This document shows, piece after piece, positions 44,034 to 54,813 of a stretch of 64,000 bases of DNA (its first letter is position 1; each line of letters opens with the position of its first letter). Below the pieces are notes generated by a model that saw nothing but the letters and a program-made list of their open reading frames with translations, searched no databases and was not told the DNA's origin. Origin of the DNA: Chara braunii (Eukaryota; Streptophyta; Charophyceae; Charales; Characeae); assembly GCA_003427395.1 (NCBI GenBank), contig BFEA01000186.1, positions 1,867,623 to 1,931,622 of the forward strand, in the 5' to 3' direction. A program made the position numbers and the translations under genes.

Positions 44034-44478
44034 ACAAGCATAGTTATAATAATAATTTTACAATGCCCAAGCTCTTTAGGTTTGTTCAATAACTACAACT
44101 TAACACATCTTTATTTGAATTCCGAAAATAAATCGAATTTTTTTATACTTCAATTTACTCTCTTGCATTTTTTTATTTTTTTTTGTAGTTCTTTTTATTC
44201 AACATTGGCTATTAGAAAAGAAAATCATAGTTTTATGAATTGCAAGATGCTTATTCATTTATTCAATTGAAAACAATCATTGAAATATTTCATTTTCTAA
44301 TAGCCAATGTTGAATAAAAAGAACTACAATAAAAAAAAAAAACTTGCAAGAGAGTAAATTGAGGTAAAAAAAAATTCGATTTATTTTGGGAATTCAAATA
44401 AAGATGTGTTAAATTGTAGTTATTGAACAAACCTAAAGAGCCTGGGCATTGTAAAAGTATTATTATAACTATGCTTGT
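44034..44478. mobile_element. Foldback/MITE with ~188-bp inverted repeats and 4-bp TSD
   Basis: Left arm 44034-44221 and right arm 44290-44478 are near-identical reverse complements, with a loop of about 68 bp. Both arms start ACAAGCATAGTTATAATAAT at the outer end and include AGGTTTGTTCAATAACTACA and TTCAACATTGGCTATTAGAA. ACTT at 44030-44033 is repeated at 44479-44482, giving a target-site duplication. High arm identity indicates a young element. No coding capacity. The transcript would form a long hairpin. Confidence 0.88.
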
Positions 44479-44482
44479 ACTT

Positions 44483-45402
44483 AGTCTTATTTATAACATA
44501 AATTTCTACATATTCTAATAACTAGAAATATGGCATTTGCTCGCTTGCTGTAGTATAGGTACAACGCCTACTGAACTTGGACATCGTTCGTCACTTAGGG
44601 CGCTGATCTCCTAAGGATGCAGCATACGCCGGTCGACTAAGGCGGTCTTGATAAAGCCTGTGAACCTCAATTTTAACCCTAGTCTCATACACACAATGCA
44701 AATATACATATATATAACTCATCAAGACAAAGTCACACATGCCCTTAATAAAATAATACATATATACATAAAAAGTCATCCTTTCAGTCAATCATCTCAT
44801 CAATCACAGCCACGAAAACTCAACACAATATTTAATATAATTGTTTTGGTCTTATGAAAAAATCATGCTAACGTAATTCCTCATTGTCATTGATGTAGTC
44901 TTAAAACACAGAGACTTTTTTGTTTGAAAACGTATAGAGTAAATTCCTTCAATCCTTTAAATTGACGTTTATAGTCAGACATTTTTATGTCTGTTTTCAG
45001 AGTCGCGTTTCAGGTTGCCCTGTAAGACGTAACTTAAAGTTTCCCTTACTTATTTCCTACAAAAGTGTCTAAAGTTAACTTTGGACCAATAAAACATATT
45101 TTACTTTTCCTTTCTTAAAGTTTTCCTTACTTGTTTCCTACAAAAGTGTCTAAAGTTAACTTTGGACCAATAAAACATATTTTACTTTTCCTTTTCTTAT
45201 GTATTTACCCCTCAATGCCAAAATATGTTAGTGAAATCATCGGAATAATCCGAAAATTATCCATCCGGCGGTCTTATCTACATGGAGTGTTTTTGTTTTC
45301 CAGATTACCTCATGAAACCATAAATCATATGACTTCCTCTACGGGATTAGTCTATGCGAGGTGTTTTCCTGGAATATGAGTAAAATCTTCCGAAAACGAT
45401 AT
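44483..45402. repeat. Spacer with a ~77-bp near-perfect tandem duplication at 45043-45203
   Basis: CTACAAAAGTGTCTAAAGTT, then AACTTTGGACCAATAAAACA and TATTTTACTTTTCC occur twice in tandem (from about 45057 and about 45137). No gene is recognised in the rest. Confidence 0.85.
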
Positions 45403-45954
45403 CTAACTGTGGTAAATTTGTCGTCTTCCACACATCTGCACCTCCAACAAGTTCAATCGTGCATGCTCGTCGTCGTCAAATACCAGGGTAGTCATCCTCC
45501 CACCTCGCATAACTCTAACTATTCGAGCACCATAGAGAGATGTCACCCGTGAGGCTAGTCTCCACACTATGACTCGAAGAGGCCGACTAAGTTCAAATAA
45601 GTGTCGGATCTTTGTATCCCGGATCTGGATGACGCCGAAACCTCTACCGAACGAGGTAATCTTAAAACTCATAATGACTCGAGAGAGACATTGAAGGTTT
45701 CTTGCGGGGTGGAAATACAAAGTATAACTGTGAAACTTATCAAGAGTTTGAGCCGTATTTGCACGGAAATCCGTGCGAGTAGTGGAAAAAAATCCCTCGC
45801 CATTACGAAGTAACTCGATGACGCCAATCCACTTGGTAGGAGTGTCGTCTCTAACTCGCAAAAGTTGCTCCGCTCCTCTGATTAGGTCGTCCTCGTGTGT
45901 GTCGCGAACATTGAGGTATCTTGCCAAAGGAAGATATCTTCGTTCTCCATCCAT
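45403..45954 (-). CDS. ORF of unknown function in the second cassette
   Basis: 183 codons from ATG at 45954. No known family recognised. Within it, SYTLYFHPARNLQCLSRVIM resembles YVEFTIYFHRADGRVHNTYS of the giant element's ORF e, and the alternating strand/charged-helix texture is similar. It is the last of several minus-strand frames with hairpins upstream, mirroring the giant element's layout. Codon texture and the lack of recognisable domains agree with an accessory retroelement protein. The weak resemblance is by eye and could be chance. Confidence 0.5.
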   Translation of the reverse strand: MDGERRYLPLARYLNVRDTHEDDLIRGAEQLLRVRDDTPTKWIGVIELLRNGEGFFSTTRTDFRANTAQTLDKFHSYTLYFHPARNLQCLSRVIMSFKITSFGRGFGVIQIRDTKIRHLFELSRPLRVIVWRLASRVTSLYGARIVRVMRGGRMTTLVFDDDEHARLNLLEVQMCGRRQIYHS

Positions 45955-46542
45955 CTGTTCATAAGAGAATCAAAATTAAGAATTGATCATCGAAAATAAT
46001 CCACGTTCCTCGTGTTCGAACTCTGCCACAGAGAAAACAATTCGTCTAAAGTGCCGAAATCTACCATCCGGAGTCCGACGATAGTGATGAACATAATTGA
46101 AGGGTTCATGCAGCTCATTAAGATGTAGCAAAATAATTAAGAAAAATTATTTTATCTCAGGAATATTCTCGACATATCGCCCCGACCCTTCGTTGTGCCG
46201 AACCATTAGATATGTGTCATCGAAGTCTCGTCGAGGGGCGAAGCCATATCGAATGATGTCTTATCCATAGGCTGTACTAATCAGATAACATCTTGAAGGT
46301 TGTCTCAAGTTCCCTCGTCAGAACAGTGGTTTATCTCTTTCGGAAAACACGACAGACGAATCGTATACTAGTCGTAATGACTGTATTAAACCAATCCCGT
46401 TGTCTTCAGAGCTTGATATCCACTCGCTTGCCTCCTCGCGTATGTGAAAAATAGTTATTACCACCGCTTTGCACGTCATCTATAAAATTCGAATAGACTT
46501 CGTTAGAAAGGATTGCAACTCGGCCACAAGTATGTGGAGTTG
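45955..46542 (-). pseudogene. Broken small frames resembling accessory family B
   Basis: Minus-strand reading gives two recognisable pieces. Just downstream of about 46480 a frame starts MTCKAVVITIFHIREEASEW. Near 46070 a frame reads YVHHYRRTPDGRFRHFRRIV, comparable with FTIYFHRADGRVHNTYSTIL in ORF e. Stops and shifts separate them. They look like decayed members of the small alpha/beta protein family in the giant element's cassette. Confidence 0.4.
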
Positions 46543-46875
46543 CTAACTTAGGTGGCTCCTATAGGTGGCTATGTCAAACATTTCTATTCCTGAATTTTCG
46601 AAGCGGTTAGCCCGAATTCGCTCCATGAACTCGATCTCGTCAAATGAACCTATGAGGGCATTGTAATACAAAATGAGTCGCAAATACATCCATCTTATCT
46701 CATGATCGAAATGGACGTGCAACTCATTATCCTCATATCCAAATATTATGCGTAAGTTATCCCAGCCTGATCGTCGAATTCTGACGAAGCTTGTTTCGAG
46801 GATCTGTTGATAGCTCGAGGTGATAAATAAGAAAGTTTGCGGTGGATTCCTTGTCCTGCAGAGATCCATCTGCAA
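46543..46875 (-). CDS. ORF of unknown function in the second cassette
   Basis: 110 codons. A minus-strand frame with FGYEDNELHVHFDHEIRWMY and LRLILYYNALIGSFDEIEFM. No family recognised. A further frame (MPTITAIIMLFPSMEVVARY) lies directly upstream at about 46880-47025. It sits in the same-strand series as 45403-45954 and 47052-47705. The first in-frame Met may not be the real start. Confidence 0.4.
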   Translation of the reverse strand: MQMDLCRTRNPPQTFLFITSSYQQILETSFVRIRRSGWDNLRIIFGYEDNELHVHFDHEIRWMYLRLILYYNALIGSFDEIEFMERIRANRFENSGIEMFDIATYRSHLS

Positions 46876-47051
46876 CTCTCATCCTGGGGGAAACACGATG
46901 ATAGGATCACAGACCAGTTGACCGACTTGTTTTAAAATTACCCCTCGCCTCCCTGCTTGAACTATATACCTTGCGACAACCTCCATGCTTGGAAAGAGCA
47001 TGATGATGGCGGTTATCGTTGGCATCTGAAAAAGAGAAAATACGAGTAATT

Positions 47052-47073
47052 TTATGAGAACGTAACTCTTTTA

Positions 47074-47104
<31 letters not shown>

Positions 47105-47705
47105 GAGCTGTGATTCTTATGCCACGGTTCAGCCACGAAAGAATAGTGTCTATTCGCACTTCTTCGGACAGTAGTAGGCACATGAACTGATGATCTGTTT
47201 TTTTTTCTACTACTGTAAGAATAGTGTCTATTCGCACTTCTTCGGACAGTAGTAGGCACATGAACTGATGAACTGTTTTTTTTTTGGCACCAGTTTTCCA
47301 TTCGTTAGTGATACCTAAGGTGACCACCCAAAGGGTACTAACTTTCAGTCCTTTCCCTATATAAAGGTACAAGGAAAAACCTATTCTGATCCCATAATCG
47401 TCATGCGTCTCACTCTCTAGGAAATGGTCTGGAGTACTCCTCCTCCTCTCCTGAGTCGGAAGCTCAGATCTCAGAAGTTGGGCCGTCTCCACTGAATCGA
47501 CATAGTACTCCTCCATAAAAACGGTCCACTCCGGGTCGATAATAGGGACGGCTCCTAAAGCAACAAACCCTCGCTCCGAATTTCCTCTTAGAATGAGAGA
47601 GCCCTCAGACTCAGAATTAGATCGACTACTTTGTACCTCAACACAGAGGAAATAACTTAGACGAATCGGAAATGCAGAGGAGGAAGAGATATACTCAAGA
47701 CTCAT
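47052..47705 (-). CDS. ORF of unknown function with in-frame 78-bp duplication
   Basis: 217 codons from ATG at 47705. The first 130 residues look like a normal protein (RLSYFLCVEVQSS, IIDPEWTVFMEEYYVDSVET, LYLYIGKGLKVSTLWVVTLG). The rest contains two copies of HQFMCLLLSEEVRIDTIL from a 78-bp tandem duplication (units starting at about 47141 and 47219), each bordered by T-runs, and ends in poly-Lys from an A-run. The C-terminal part is probably recent scrap. This is the first ORF downstream of the 48.7-49.1 kb hairpins. Confidence 0.45.
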
Positions 47706-48740
47706 TCAGACGAGAAATAGGTAGAGAGGATAATTCGGGATAGAAAGGAAACCTTAGGGATAACTAAGTTTATTAACTCCCGTTTTTTTATATTCCGTTT
47801 CTTTTTTCGGCCCAGGTTACTTTCCCCATTCATAATTTGACTGTTATCTTATCAGACAAGTGAAAACATCACAGAGAAAAAATAGAAGAAACCATTCAAT
47901 GTTTTCACCATTTCAATCAGTAAAACTTGAATTTATCTTCTCAATATTTTTCCTCCTTTACACACCTGCATGCAGAGCAAAGTCAACATTCAACGAGTTC
48001 AACCACGAAAGCATCATCCAAGTCAGACCCAGAGTCCCACACAAGCGTGCCCTGTCACACATTCCTTCCTTTCAGCCTTTCCCTGAGCACCCAAAAGGAA
48101 AAAAGAAGGGTCATACAGCGTAAGGGTGCACACAAGTGTAAGGGATCCATGCCAACCACTGACCTTGAGTAACGAAAGTTCTGACCGCAACTTCCTCCAA
48201 GTAACTGGCGCGTCTTGTCGAAGAAACCGTTGCTTCAGGTAAAACTGCGCAGGTTACTAGACCCGGTCGACACTCGACTAACTAGTACCTCTTGCGGCGG
48301 TCCCAGACGTGAAGGCAGTAAGTCCTACAAGTCCCATTTAGCTCATGCGGTCCACGTTTTATGCCAAATAAATCTAAGTAGTCCACGTTGGTACCAACTG
48401 GTACTGAGTAGTTCGCGGCAATGTTCACTAGTGTCGAGCGGTCCCAGGCAGTCCCACGTCCTCCTTTTTCACTTCCAGATGATGCTGTTTGTCAAAACAC
48501 CCTCTCCCGGCTCTCATAAAAATTAACGGACCACTTTCTCCTTGCCGATACTGCCTGACTCACTTACATGTCCCACCGGTCCCACTGGTCCCACCTGGAC
48601 AATGCACGGCGTCCCGCCTTCTGCTGACGTCGAGGAATAAAAATAAATGTCACTTTCTCACTGATTCTCACTCAAGAATGGTAATTACTGACGTCGCCGT
48701 CAACGGCTTGCACTTCCCCTCCACCTAGTTTACCCTGACG
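47706..48740. other. No gene seen; possible leader of the second cassette
   Basis: In minus sense this lies between the hairpin cluster and the first ORF. A set of GTCCCACGT/GGTCCCA-type words recurs at about 48300-48600. No coding is supported. Confidence 0.35.
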
Positions 48741-48744
48741 GCCT

Positions 48745-49092
48745 TGAATTTCGGCAGCATAATGCTGCCAAAATTATTACCGCAGGTGCTAGAAAATTTC
48801 GGCAACACTTCCCACAGAAGTGAGAAAAGAACTAGCCGCAGGTTGGTTCCGCTTGGTGTTGCCGCCAACAGCCTAGCCGCCTGCTGCTTACTGTCGTAAA
48901 AATTCGGCAACACCTCCCCACGCAAGTGGAAAAATGGCTTGCCGTAGATTTGGTCCACCGGTACCGCTGCCAACAGCCTTGCCGCCGCTTACCCCCTGTC
49001 GTAAAATTTTGGCATCATTTTTCCACAAAAGTGGAAAAGTTTGCTGGCCAAAATTAGTAAAATTTGGGCCTGGGTCCCAGGCCCAAATTCCA
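48745..49092 (-). ncRNA. Hairpin cluster upstream of the second ORF cassette
   Basis: Five palindromes in 350 bp: GGCAGCAT/ATGCTGCC (48753/48762, 1-nt loop); CACTTC/GAAGTG (48806/48817); CGGCAA/TTGCCG (48905/48939); AATTTTGGC/GCCAAAATT enclosing TTTTCCAC/GTGGAAAA (49005-49055); and AATTTGGGCCTGGG/CCCAGGCCCAAATT (49061/49076, 1-nt loop). Three begin with AAATT(T)CGGCAACAC, the same core as in the giant element's leader and array 2. Confidence 0.7.
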
Positions 49093-49971
49093 CTGCACCG
49101 CACTGTCGCAGCCCCGTAGTGTTCCTGGGTCAATCCTGTGGGCAGATACATCGGGGAAAAGACTGTACTTAGCCTTTTCCTTTATGACCCCTCAATTTTC
49201 AGCCTCCCTCTAAAAACCTGAGCCTAACAATTACCTCTAGCAGCTTCTGCCAAAGGTAGCACCACGTGAGGACAAGTGTCCCCACATAAATAAAGAAAAA
49301 CAAACTAAACAAAAAATTAAAAGTAAATCTAACTGCATGCGCCTGACCATTCTCTCGGCCAGGTTCATGCGGTTGCATGAATCAACCCTCCCCTCAGTTT
49401 TCTCTGCCCTCCCTGAAAACGGGGAAGGCAGTTGGCGGGTTGGTAGGAGTAGGAGCTCCCCTCCAACTCCTTCGTTTTCTCCCTCTCTATCTCTCTTTCT
49501 TTTCTGTACGCACTGTGGGCCGCGAGACTCAAGATCTCGCGGCCATAGTTCATTTGTTCCCAAAACGAAGCGGGAGCCTTTGTGCTCACACACAGTCCAA
49601 AAGACTGTTGTTTTGCAGTTTCCTTGTTTTTGCTGGCTTGCTTTTTTTTTTTTTTTTCTTATATACAGTTTTTAGTTTTTTTCATTTTCAACCCTTTCCC
49701 GTTTTCCTTGCTGGCCGTGCTCCAACGGCTACGAACGGGGAGGGAAAAAACGAAAAAGACTTCAAAAAAGAAAGGAAAAAAAAAAAAACTTACCTACCAA
49801 TAACGTGCTAACGCCCTGGAAAACATGCGTCTGCACACCCCCATGTCCTGGGGGTAGATCCATTTGATTTTGCTCATCCTACCGTTGGAGTCGCATGGGG
49901 CCAACTGCAGGTGAGTTGGCGTTTCCCCTTTCGTTTTTTCTCTCTCTAGCTCTCTCTTTCTCTCTCTTTTT

Positions 49972-49976
<5 letters not shown>
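49093..49976. other. No gene seen
   Basis: Mixed sequence with T- and A-runs (49642-49659, 49778-49789). Overlapping short frames on both strands lack motifs. Confidence 0.4.
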
Positions 49977-50059
<83 letters not shown>

Positions 50060-50060
50060 N

Positions 50061-50150
<90 letters not shown>
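49940..50150. repeat. (TC)n - N - (TG)n - (AG)n simple repeat
   Basis: A TC tract ends at an undetermined base (50060) and switches to TGTGTGTGTG and then a long AG tract. The abrupt switch at N suggests an assembly join. Confidence 0.9.
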
Positions 50151-50151
<1 letters not shown>

Positions 50152-50291
50152 AAACAATAAGTACAAACATGTGGTGATTATTGCGTTCAGAGAGCAAACA
50201 ATACGTACAGACATGCGGTGATTATTGCGTTCTGATTTCCTCGCTTGGGAATCTCTGGGAATCGTGGTGTCCATTGATAGTGAGCCAAAAG

Positions 50292-50345
<54 letters not shown>

Positions 50346-50400
50346 CGCGCGCGCGCGCGACAATATACCTCTCCATGTTATAGGGGTAAGTTCGTCTGAT
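50151..50400. repeat. 44-bp tandem pair plus (TC)n, duplicated at 52.1 kb
   Basis: GAGAGCAAACAATAAGTACA and a near-identical GAGAGCAAACAATACGTACA unit lie 44 bp apart. They are followed by a unique stretch and a TC tract (50297-50342). The same series recurs at 52119-52340. Confidence 0.9.
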
Positions 50401-50876
50401 TCTGCTCTTCCCCCAGTCTTTGTTTTGGAAGTTTGCTCGTTCGCTTCTAACGAACGAGCGATTTTCCAGCTCGTAGGAACAAAAAAAAATTTAGAAAATA
50501 AAAATAAAAAAATCTAACTTAAAGAATCTAAGGAAAATCTAAAAACAAAAAACAGAAAACCAACTTACCTGGAATAAAAACCGCTGTCCGTTTTCAACGG
50601 GCGTCTGTTGTCTCCCTTGGGGACTGTAGTCCCCAACACATCTCTGAGCGCCATCTGGCGCAGTTTGTTTTTCCTCCCCTCCCTCGTTGCTCATGTACAA
50701 ACCCGGGTTCAATTCCCTAAAGGAATCAAAAAAGAATTTTTTTTCAGGCCATTTATCGATTTATACGTGTCATATTTGCGCAGGGCCATGCTGCAGCCGT
50801 GCGGCTGTTTTCGGCCGTGAGATCTGTCGATCTCGCAACCAAAAATGACCGCGCTTTATGCTTTCAAAATGAGCTG
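50401..50876. other. No gene seen
   Basis: AT-rich sequence with A-runs; a TGTACAAACCCGGGTTCAAT stretch near 50694 recalls a tRNA T-loop but no tRNA fold was found. Confidence 0.35.
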
Positions 50877-51222
50877 CTCCAAAAAGGAGCTAGCCCGGGC
50901 AGAGTATCGTGCAGCCCGATCCCAGCATCTGCTGGGTAGAAGTTGAGTGCGGTACCTACTGGGCTAACTCTTATCACGGGAACTATACCTGTCGCCCTTC
51001 TATATGAGGGGCTGCAGCCCAGTAGGCTGCCTGATTCAGGCCTTTACGACAGACAACTCAAAAAAGAAGCTATCCCAAGCAGGACATCGTTGGGCTCGAT
51101 CCCAGCGTCGATTGGGTGAAAGTTGAGTGTAGTACCCAATAACTCTTATCACAGGAGCTATGCCTACCACCCTTCTATTTGAAGGGTTGGAGCCCAGTAG
51201 GCCGCCTGTTTTCCCTGGCTTA
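50877..51222 (-). repeat. Tandem pair of tRNA-like (SINE-like) units, ~180 bp each
   Basis: Units about 50877-51050 and 51057-51222 share AAGGAGCTAGCCCGGGCAGA/AAGAAGCTATCCCAAGCAGG, then CTCTTATCAC and CCCAGTAGGC. In minus sense the first unit reads GAGTTAGCCCAGTAGGTA (A-box-like) and the second TGGGATCGAGCCC (B-box-like). A tRNA-derived dimer is the best reading, though box matches are imperfect. Confidence 0.5.
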
Positions 51223-51762
51223 GGCAGGCGCAGTCCCACCTTTTCATCCAAAAGCAGACCGCCCTCCCATCCAGCCGGCTGGGCATGACTCGTAAGCCCG
51301 ACAATCCTTCTTTAGTCATAGGTTTGCCCTCGGACCCTTGATGGTCCATTTTTTCAAAAAGACACAACACTCTGGTCGAGTTAGCCTTTCTCGCCGTCGC
51401 CGCACCCCTGGCGTGGCTATATTTTTGGTCTTTCTAGTCTTGAATCACGCGGCTTAACATCCGCGCGACCCAATTTCAGTCAAAACAATATTTTATTTGT
51501 GTTTTCACCGCCGTCTCTCTCTCCGGCCTCATTTTAATGTAACGGCGTCTGGTTACACCGTCTACCCTTGCCATTATGTTTGTCGGCTGCATAAAATTTT
51601 TAATTTTATTCAAATCGCGGACGAGCCGGAATATTCCAGCAGTATTTCTATTTCATCAGACCAAAGCCTACAAAACTTACATCAGAATTCGGACCACGTA
51701 CGACATTGAAAATACAGAGCAGATACCCTTGTCAGGGTTTCTGTCCCGACAGTGTGTGTCAC

Positions 51763-51763
<1 letters not shown>
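51223..51763. other. No gene seen
   Basis: A palindrome-like GATACCCTTGTCAGGGTTTC near 51721 resembles those at 33.7 and 35.0 kb. Confidence 0.35.
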
Positions 51764-51854
<91 letters not shown>

Positions 51855-52029
51855 NNNNNNNNNNNNNNNNNNNNNNNNNNNNNNNNNNNNNNNNNNNNNN
51901 NNNNNNNNNNNNNNNNNNNNNNNNNNNNNNNNNNNNNNNNNNNNNNNNNNNNNNNNNNNNNNNNNNNNNNNNNNNNNNNNNNNNNNNNNNNNNNNNNNNN
52001 NNNNNNNNNNNNNNNNNNNNNNNNNNNNN

Positions 52030-52120
<91 letters not shown>
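51764..52120. other. (TG)n-(AG)n tract with 175-base assembly gap
   Basis: Simple repeats flank undetermined bases from 51855 to 52029. After the gap the sequence resumes as TGTGTGTGTGAGAG, the same as after the single N at 50060. Confidence 0.98.
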
Positions 52121-52260
52121 AAACAATAAGTACAAACATGTGGTGATTATTGCGTTCAGAGAGCAAACAATACGTACAGACATGCGGTGATTATTGCGTT
52201 CTGATTTCCTCGCTTGGGAATCTCTGGGAATCGTGGTGTCCATTGATAGTGAGCCAAAAG

Positions 52261-52341
<81 letters not shown>

Positions 52342-52342
52342 G
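52119..52342. repeat. Second copy of the 50.1-50.3 kb segment plus longer (TC)n
   Basis: Matches 50150-50342 with no difference seen by eye in the non-simple part, suggesting one locus represented twice next to a gap. Confidence 0.85.
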
Positions 52343-53011
52343 GGAGAAGGGGACATAAAAAAAAAAAGCTACCCCAGTGTTACTCAGCAGGCCAAACCGA
52401 CGCCTCCCAAACTGTCATAATCTCAATACCAGGCCTCACACCCCCACCATCACATGCTGAGTCAAGTGAGGTCTCACAAGACGAAAAATTGTGTCAAAAC
52501 ATGCTCAGTTTATTCATTGGGAGGATGATCACATCACAATACACTTGGAAGCTCAATTTCGTTACCCGAACAAAATATTCCAAATTTAACTAAAAGACAG
52601 ACCAATATGCTCGGTTACAGAGCAGCGTGATCCACCCCAGCTCCAGCCAGTGTTGTCCTGAAAACGACCCACGTTAGCCACTGGAATGTGCCCCCAAAGC
52701 AATTCCCCAGATCTCTCTACCAGGCCTCACACTCGCACCACCGGGGCAATGCCCCAGCACGAGCCATTGTGGTTGAGCCCCTGATTGTAACAGGTCAGCG
52801 TGGCGTTGGATGGACTACTGAACACCACCAGAATACCCTGGCGTCCCAGTTCGTGTGCTAAGAGTATTCATGGGGAATTAACAAGAAGACAACTGATCTT
52901 TTTGAGGAAACTGCAAAAAACTTCCGAAGTCCACACAGGGTGTAGTATTGAATACTCAGAAACCCAAGTCTAGTCACTACAGGTGGATCCTGCAACTTGT
53001 TGTCATCACAA
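52343..53011. repeat. Short dispersed repeat fragments, no gene
   Basis: A block with ATGCTCGGTTACAGAGCAGC and CCAGTGTTGTCCTG (about 52598-52660) recurs at 53240-53303, and CCAGGCCTCACACCCCCA-like words recur at 52430, 52722 and 53222. Confidence 0.6.
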
Positions 53012-53157
53012 CCACTTGTCTGTTCAAACAAACAATTCTAATGCTCAGGGACGCTGGACCCGCTTTCCAGCAGGTGCTGCTCCCCACCAATAGTTGGAGC
53101 CTTCCTGGCAATGCTAATGGTGCCTGCTCTTACCAGCACCTCTAGCAAAAAAAAGAA
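53012..53157 (+). repeat. SINE-like dispersed repeat, good copy
   Basis: Begins around CTTGTCTGTTCAAACAAAC, then GGGACGCTGGACCCGCTTTC, CAGCAGGTGCTGCTCCCCAC and the CTCTTACCAGCACC block, followed by an A-rich end. The 5' extension is shared with the 54.8 kb copy. Confidence 0.78.
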
Positions 53158-54552
53158 AGAATTACACCACAGATCAAACCGAAACCCACCAAAGCTGTCT
53201 TGTTCCCTGCCAGGTCTCTTCCAGGCCTCACACCCCCAAGATGCTAGGTTACAGGGCAGCATGCCCAGCCCCAGCTCCGGCCAGTGTTGTCCTGGCACCG
53301 ATGTCCAAAAGAACAAGAAAAAAAAAGAGAAAGGCGGAGCGATACGACTATCCTTAGGGAGAATATCCCCCAACAACAAAAATCAACAATAATTTGCAAA
53401 CATCTGGCTCCAACTTAGGGGGTCCAAAGAACTATATTGCTCATGCATTATCAGAAGGGATAATTCTCCTGAGCGGGGGGGTAGACACTTTGGTAGTACG
53501 GAGGGAGTGGAGTTGCGCCAGGGAGAACTGACGGAAGGAGGATGGGTGGGGTCTCATGCAAAACCCGAAACAAACTAACAGAGAGAAAAAACTGCCTCAC
53601 CAGCTTGCTACTGACCTGGAGAATGAGGTGCTCCCACAAATGAAATGGATGTGCCTTCGGCTTCCTCCAAGCTCACAAAGCGATCACCAATGATATCAAC
53701 ACGCACACAAGTGGCCTGGAGAGCAGTGCAACAACAACTCAAAAGCCTGTGCCTTCCGGACGAGTGGCAGCAATGTGTGTCCCTCTTTCTAATGACCTGG
53801 CAGGACAAAAATCAAGCTCTCTTCCGTCTGCACCACCAGCAGAACATCGCATGGAACAGATGGGTCCTAACCGAACCCACATGGAACCGCATTCCTCTCC
53901 ACCACTGACACTTCAGTTCCCCTACAGCGACCGAAACTTCATCCTTCTCCCGACCCCACCCCCACCCTGACACCCCCCCTTCCTCTGCATCCACCATCCC
54001 CTCCCTGCCTGCTCTACACCCATCTTCCTCCTCCAGGTGGTTCCCCAGGGCCCACATCCGAGGTCCTCATGGCAAGCAGTGGCAGCCACACGAGACAGGA
54101 GGGCACTGGTGGTGATGAGCGTGTCACAAGCAGGTAAGGCATGTGGAGCAAGATCCAGTCGGAGAGCAATCGGCTTGCCTGCTACTGATCCCGGGCCAAG
54201 GAGCACTGAAAAAAGAGTTGGAAGCGCCCCAGCATATCAATAGGATGGATCCCTGCAGTCACAACAAAGGAGAATTTCAGGATGGCCCATTGAACCTAGG
54301 CGGGCACCACTCACCTGCGACATCTCACGAGCAGATCAAGAAATCTCCTCAAGCAGGGGGCAGACGGAAAAAGGCTGGCCCACGTCTAAACCAGGGCAAA
54401 GGACCACTGAGTCGGAATCATCTCAGCAAGCCGAAACGGAGGACACCCGACAAGACACGGGGGTCGACCTCAACAGCAGTCAGCCAGTTACAAGGGCTCT
54501 TTTTTCCTACCGCTCCAGATAGAAAGCTGATGGCTTTACTCTCTTTCGGGGT
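53158..54552. other. No gene recognised
   Basis: Several overlapping frames on the plus strand (for example 53645-53908 and 54143-54556) have protein-like composition (WRAVQQQLKSLCLPDEWQQC) but no recognisable domain. A decayed mobile element is possible. Confidence 0.35.
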
Positions 54553-54811
54553 TTAAACCACCAGTACTTGGCCCAGCTATGGGCCGCGGAAAAAAATAGA
54601 GTAGAAACGTTTCTAGCCGGATGAATTTGGGCGCTCCTGTAGTGGCCCGTACGTTAAACCACCAGTACTTGGCCCAGCTATCGGCCGCGGAAAAAAATAG
54701 AGTAGAAACATTTCTAGTCGGATGAATTTGGGTGCTCCTGTAGTAGCCCGTACGTTTCCTAAAATTGTGGCGCGTTAACGGGCACAACTCTAGGAAGTAC
54801 TGGTGGTTTAA
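54553..54811. mobile_element. MITE-like element with 17-bp TIR and internal 103-bp tandem repeat
   Basis: TTAAACCACCAGTACTT at 54553 is matched by AAGTACTGGTGGTTTAA at 54795-54811. Inside, a unit of about 103 bp is tandemly repeated (from 54553 and from 54656). The right-end segment (CGTTTCCTAAAAT... to the TIR) recurs at 55005-55063. No clear target duplication was found. Confidence 0.65.
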
Positions 54812-54813
54812 CG

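Noticed and set aside
50690-50720. tRNA gene near a GGGTTCAATTCCC-like sequence
   Set aside because: Only a T-loop-like word is present; no anticodon arm or acceptor stem could be drawn.
49879-52243. Ser-Leu/Arg-Glu repeat frames of up to 188 codons
   Set aside because: They cross TC/AG dinucleotide tracts and undetermined bases.
53645-54556. Host exons on the plus strand
   Set aside because: Composition is protein-like in places but no domain, splice pattern or conserved block could be recognised.
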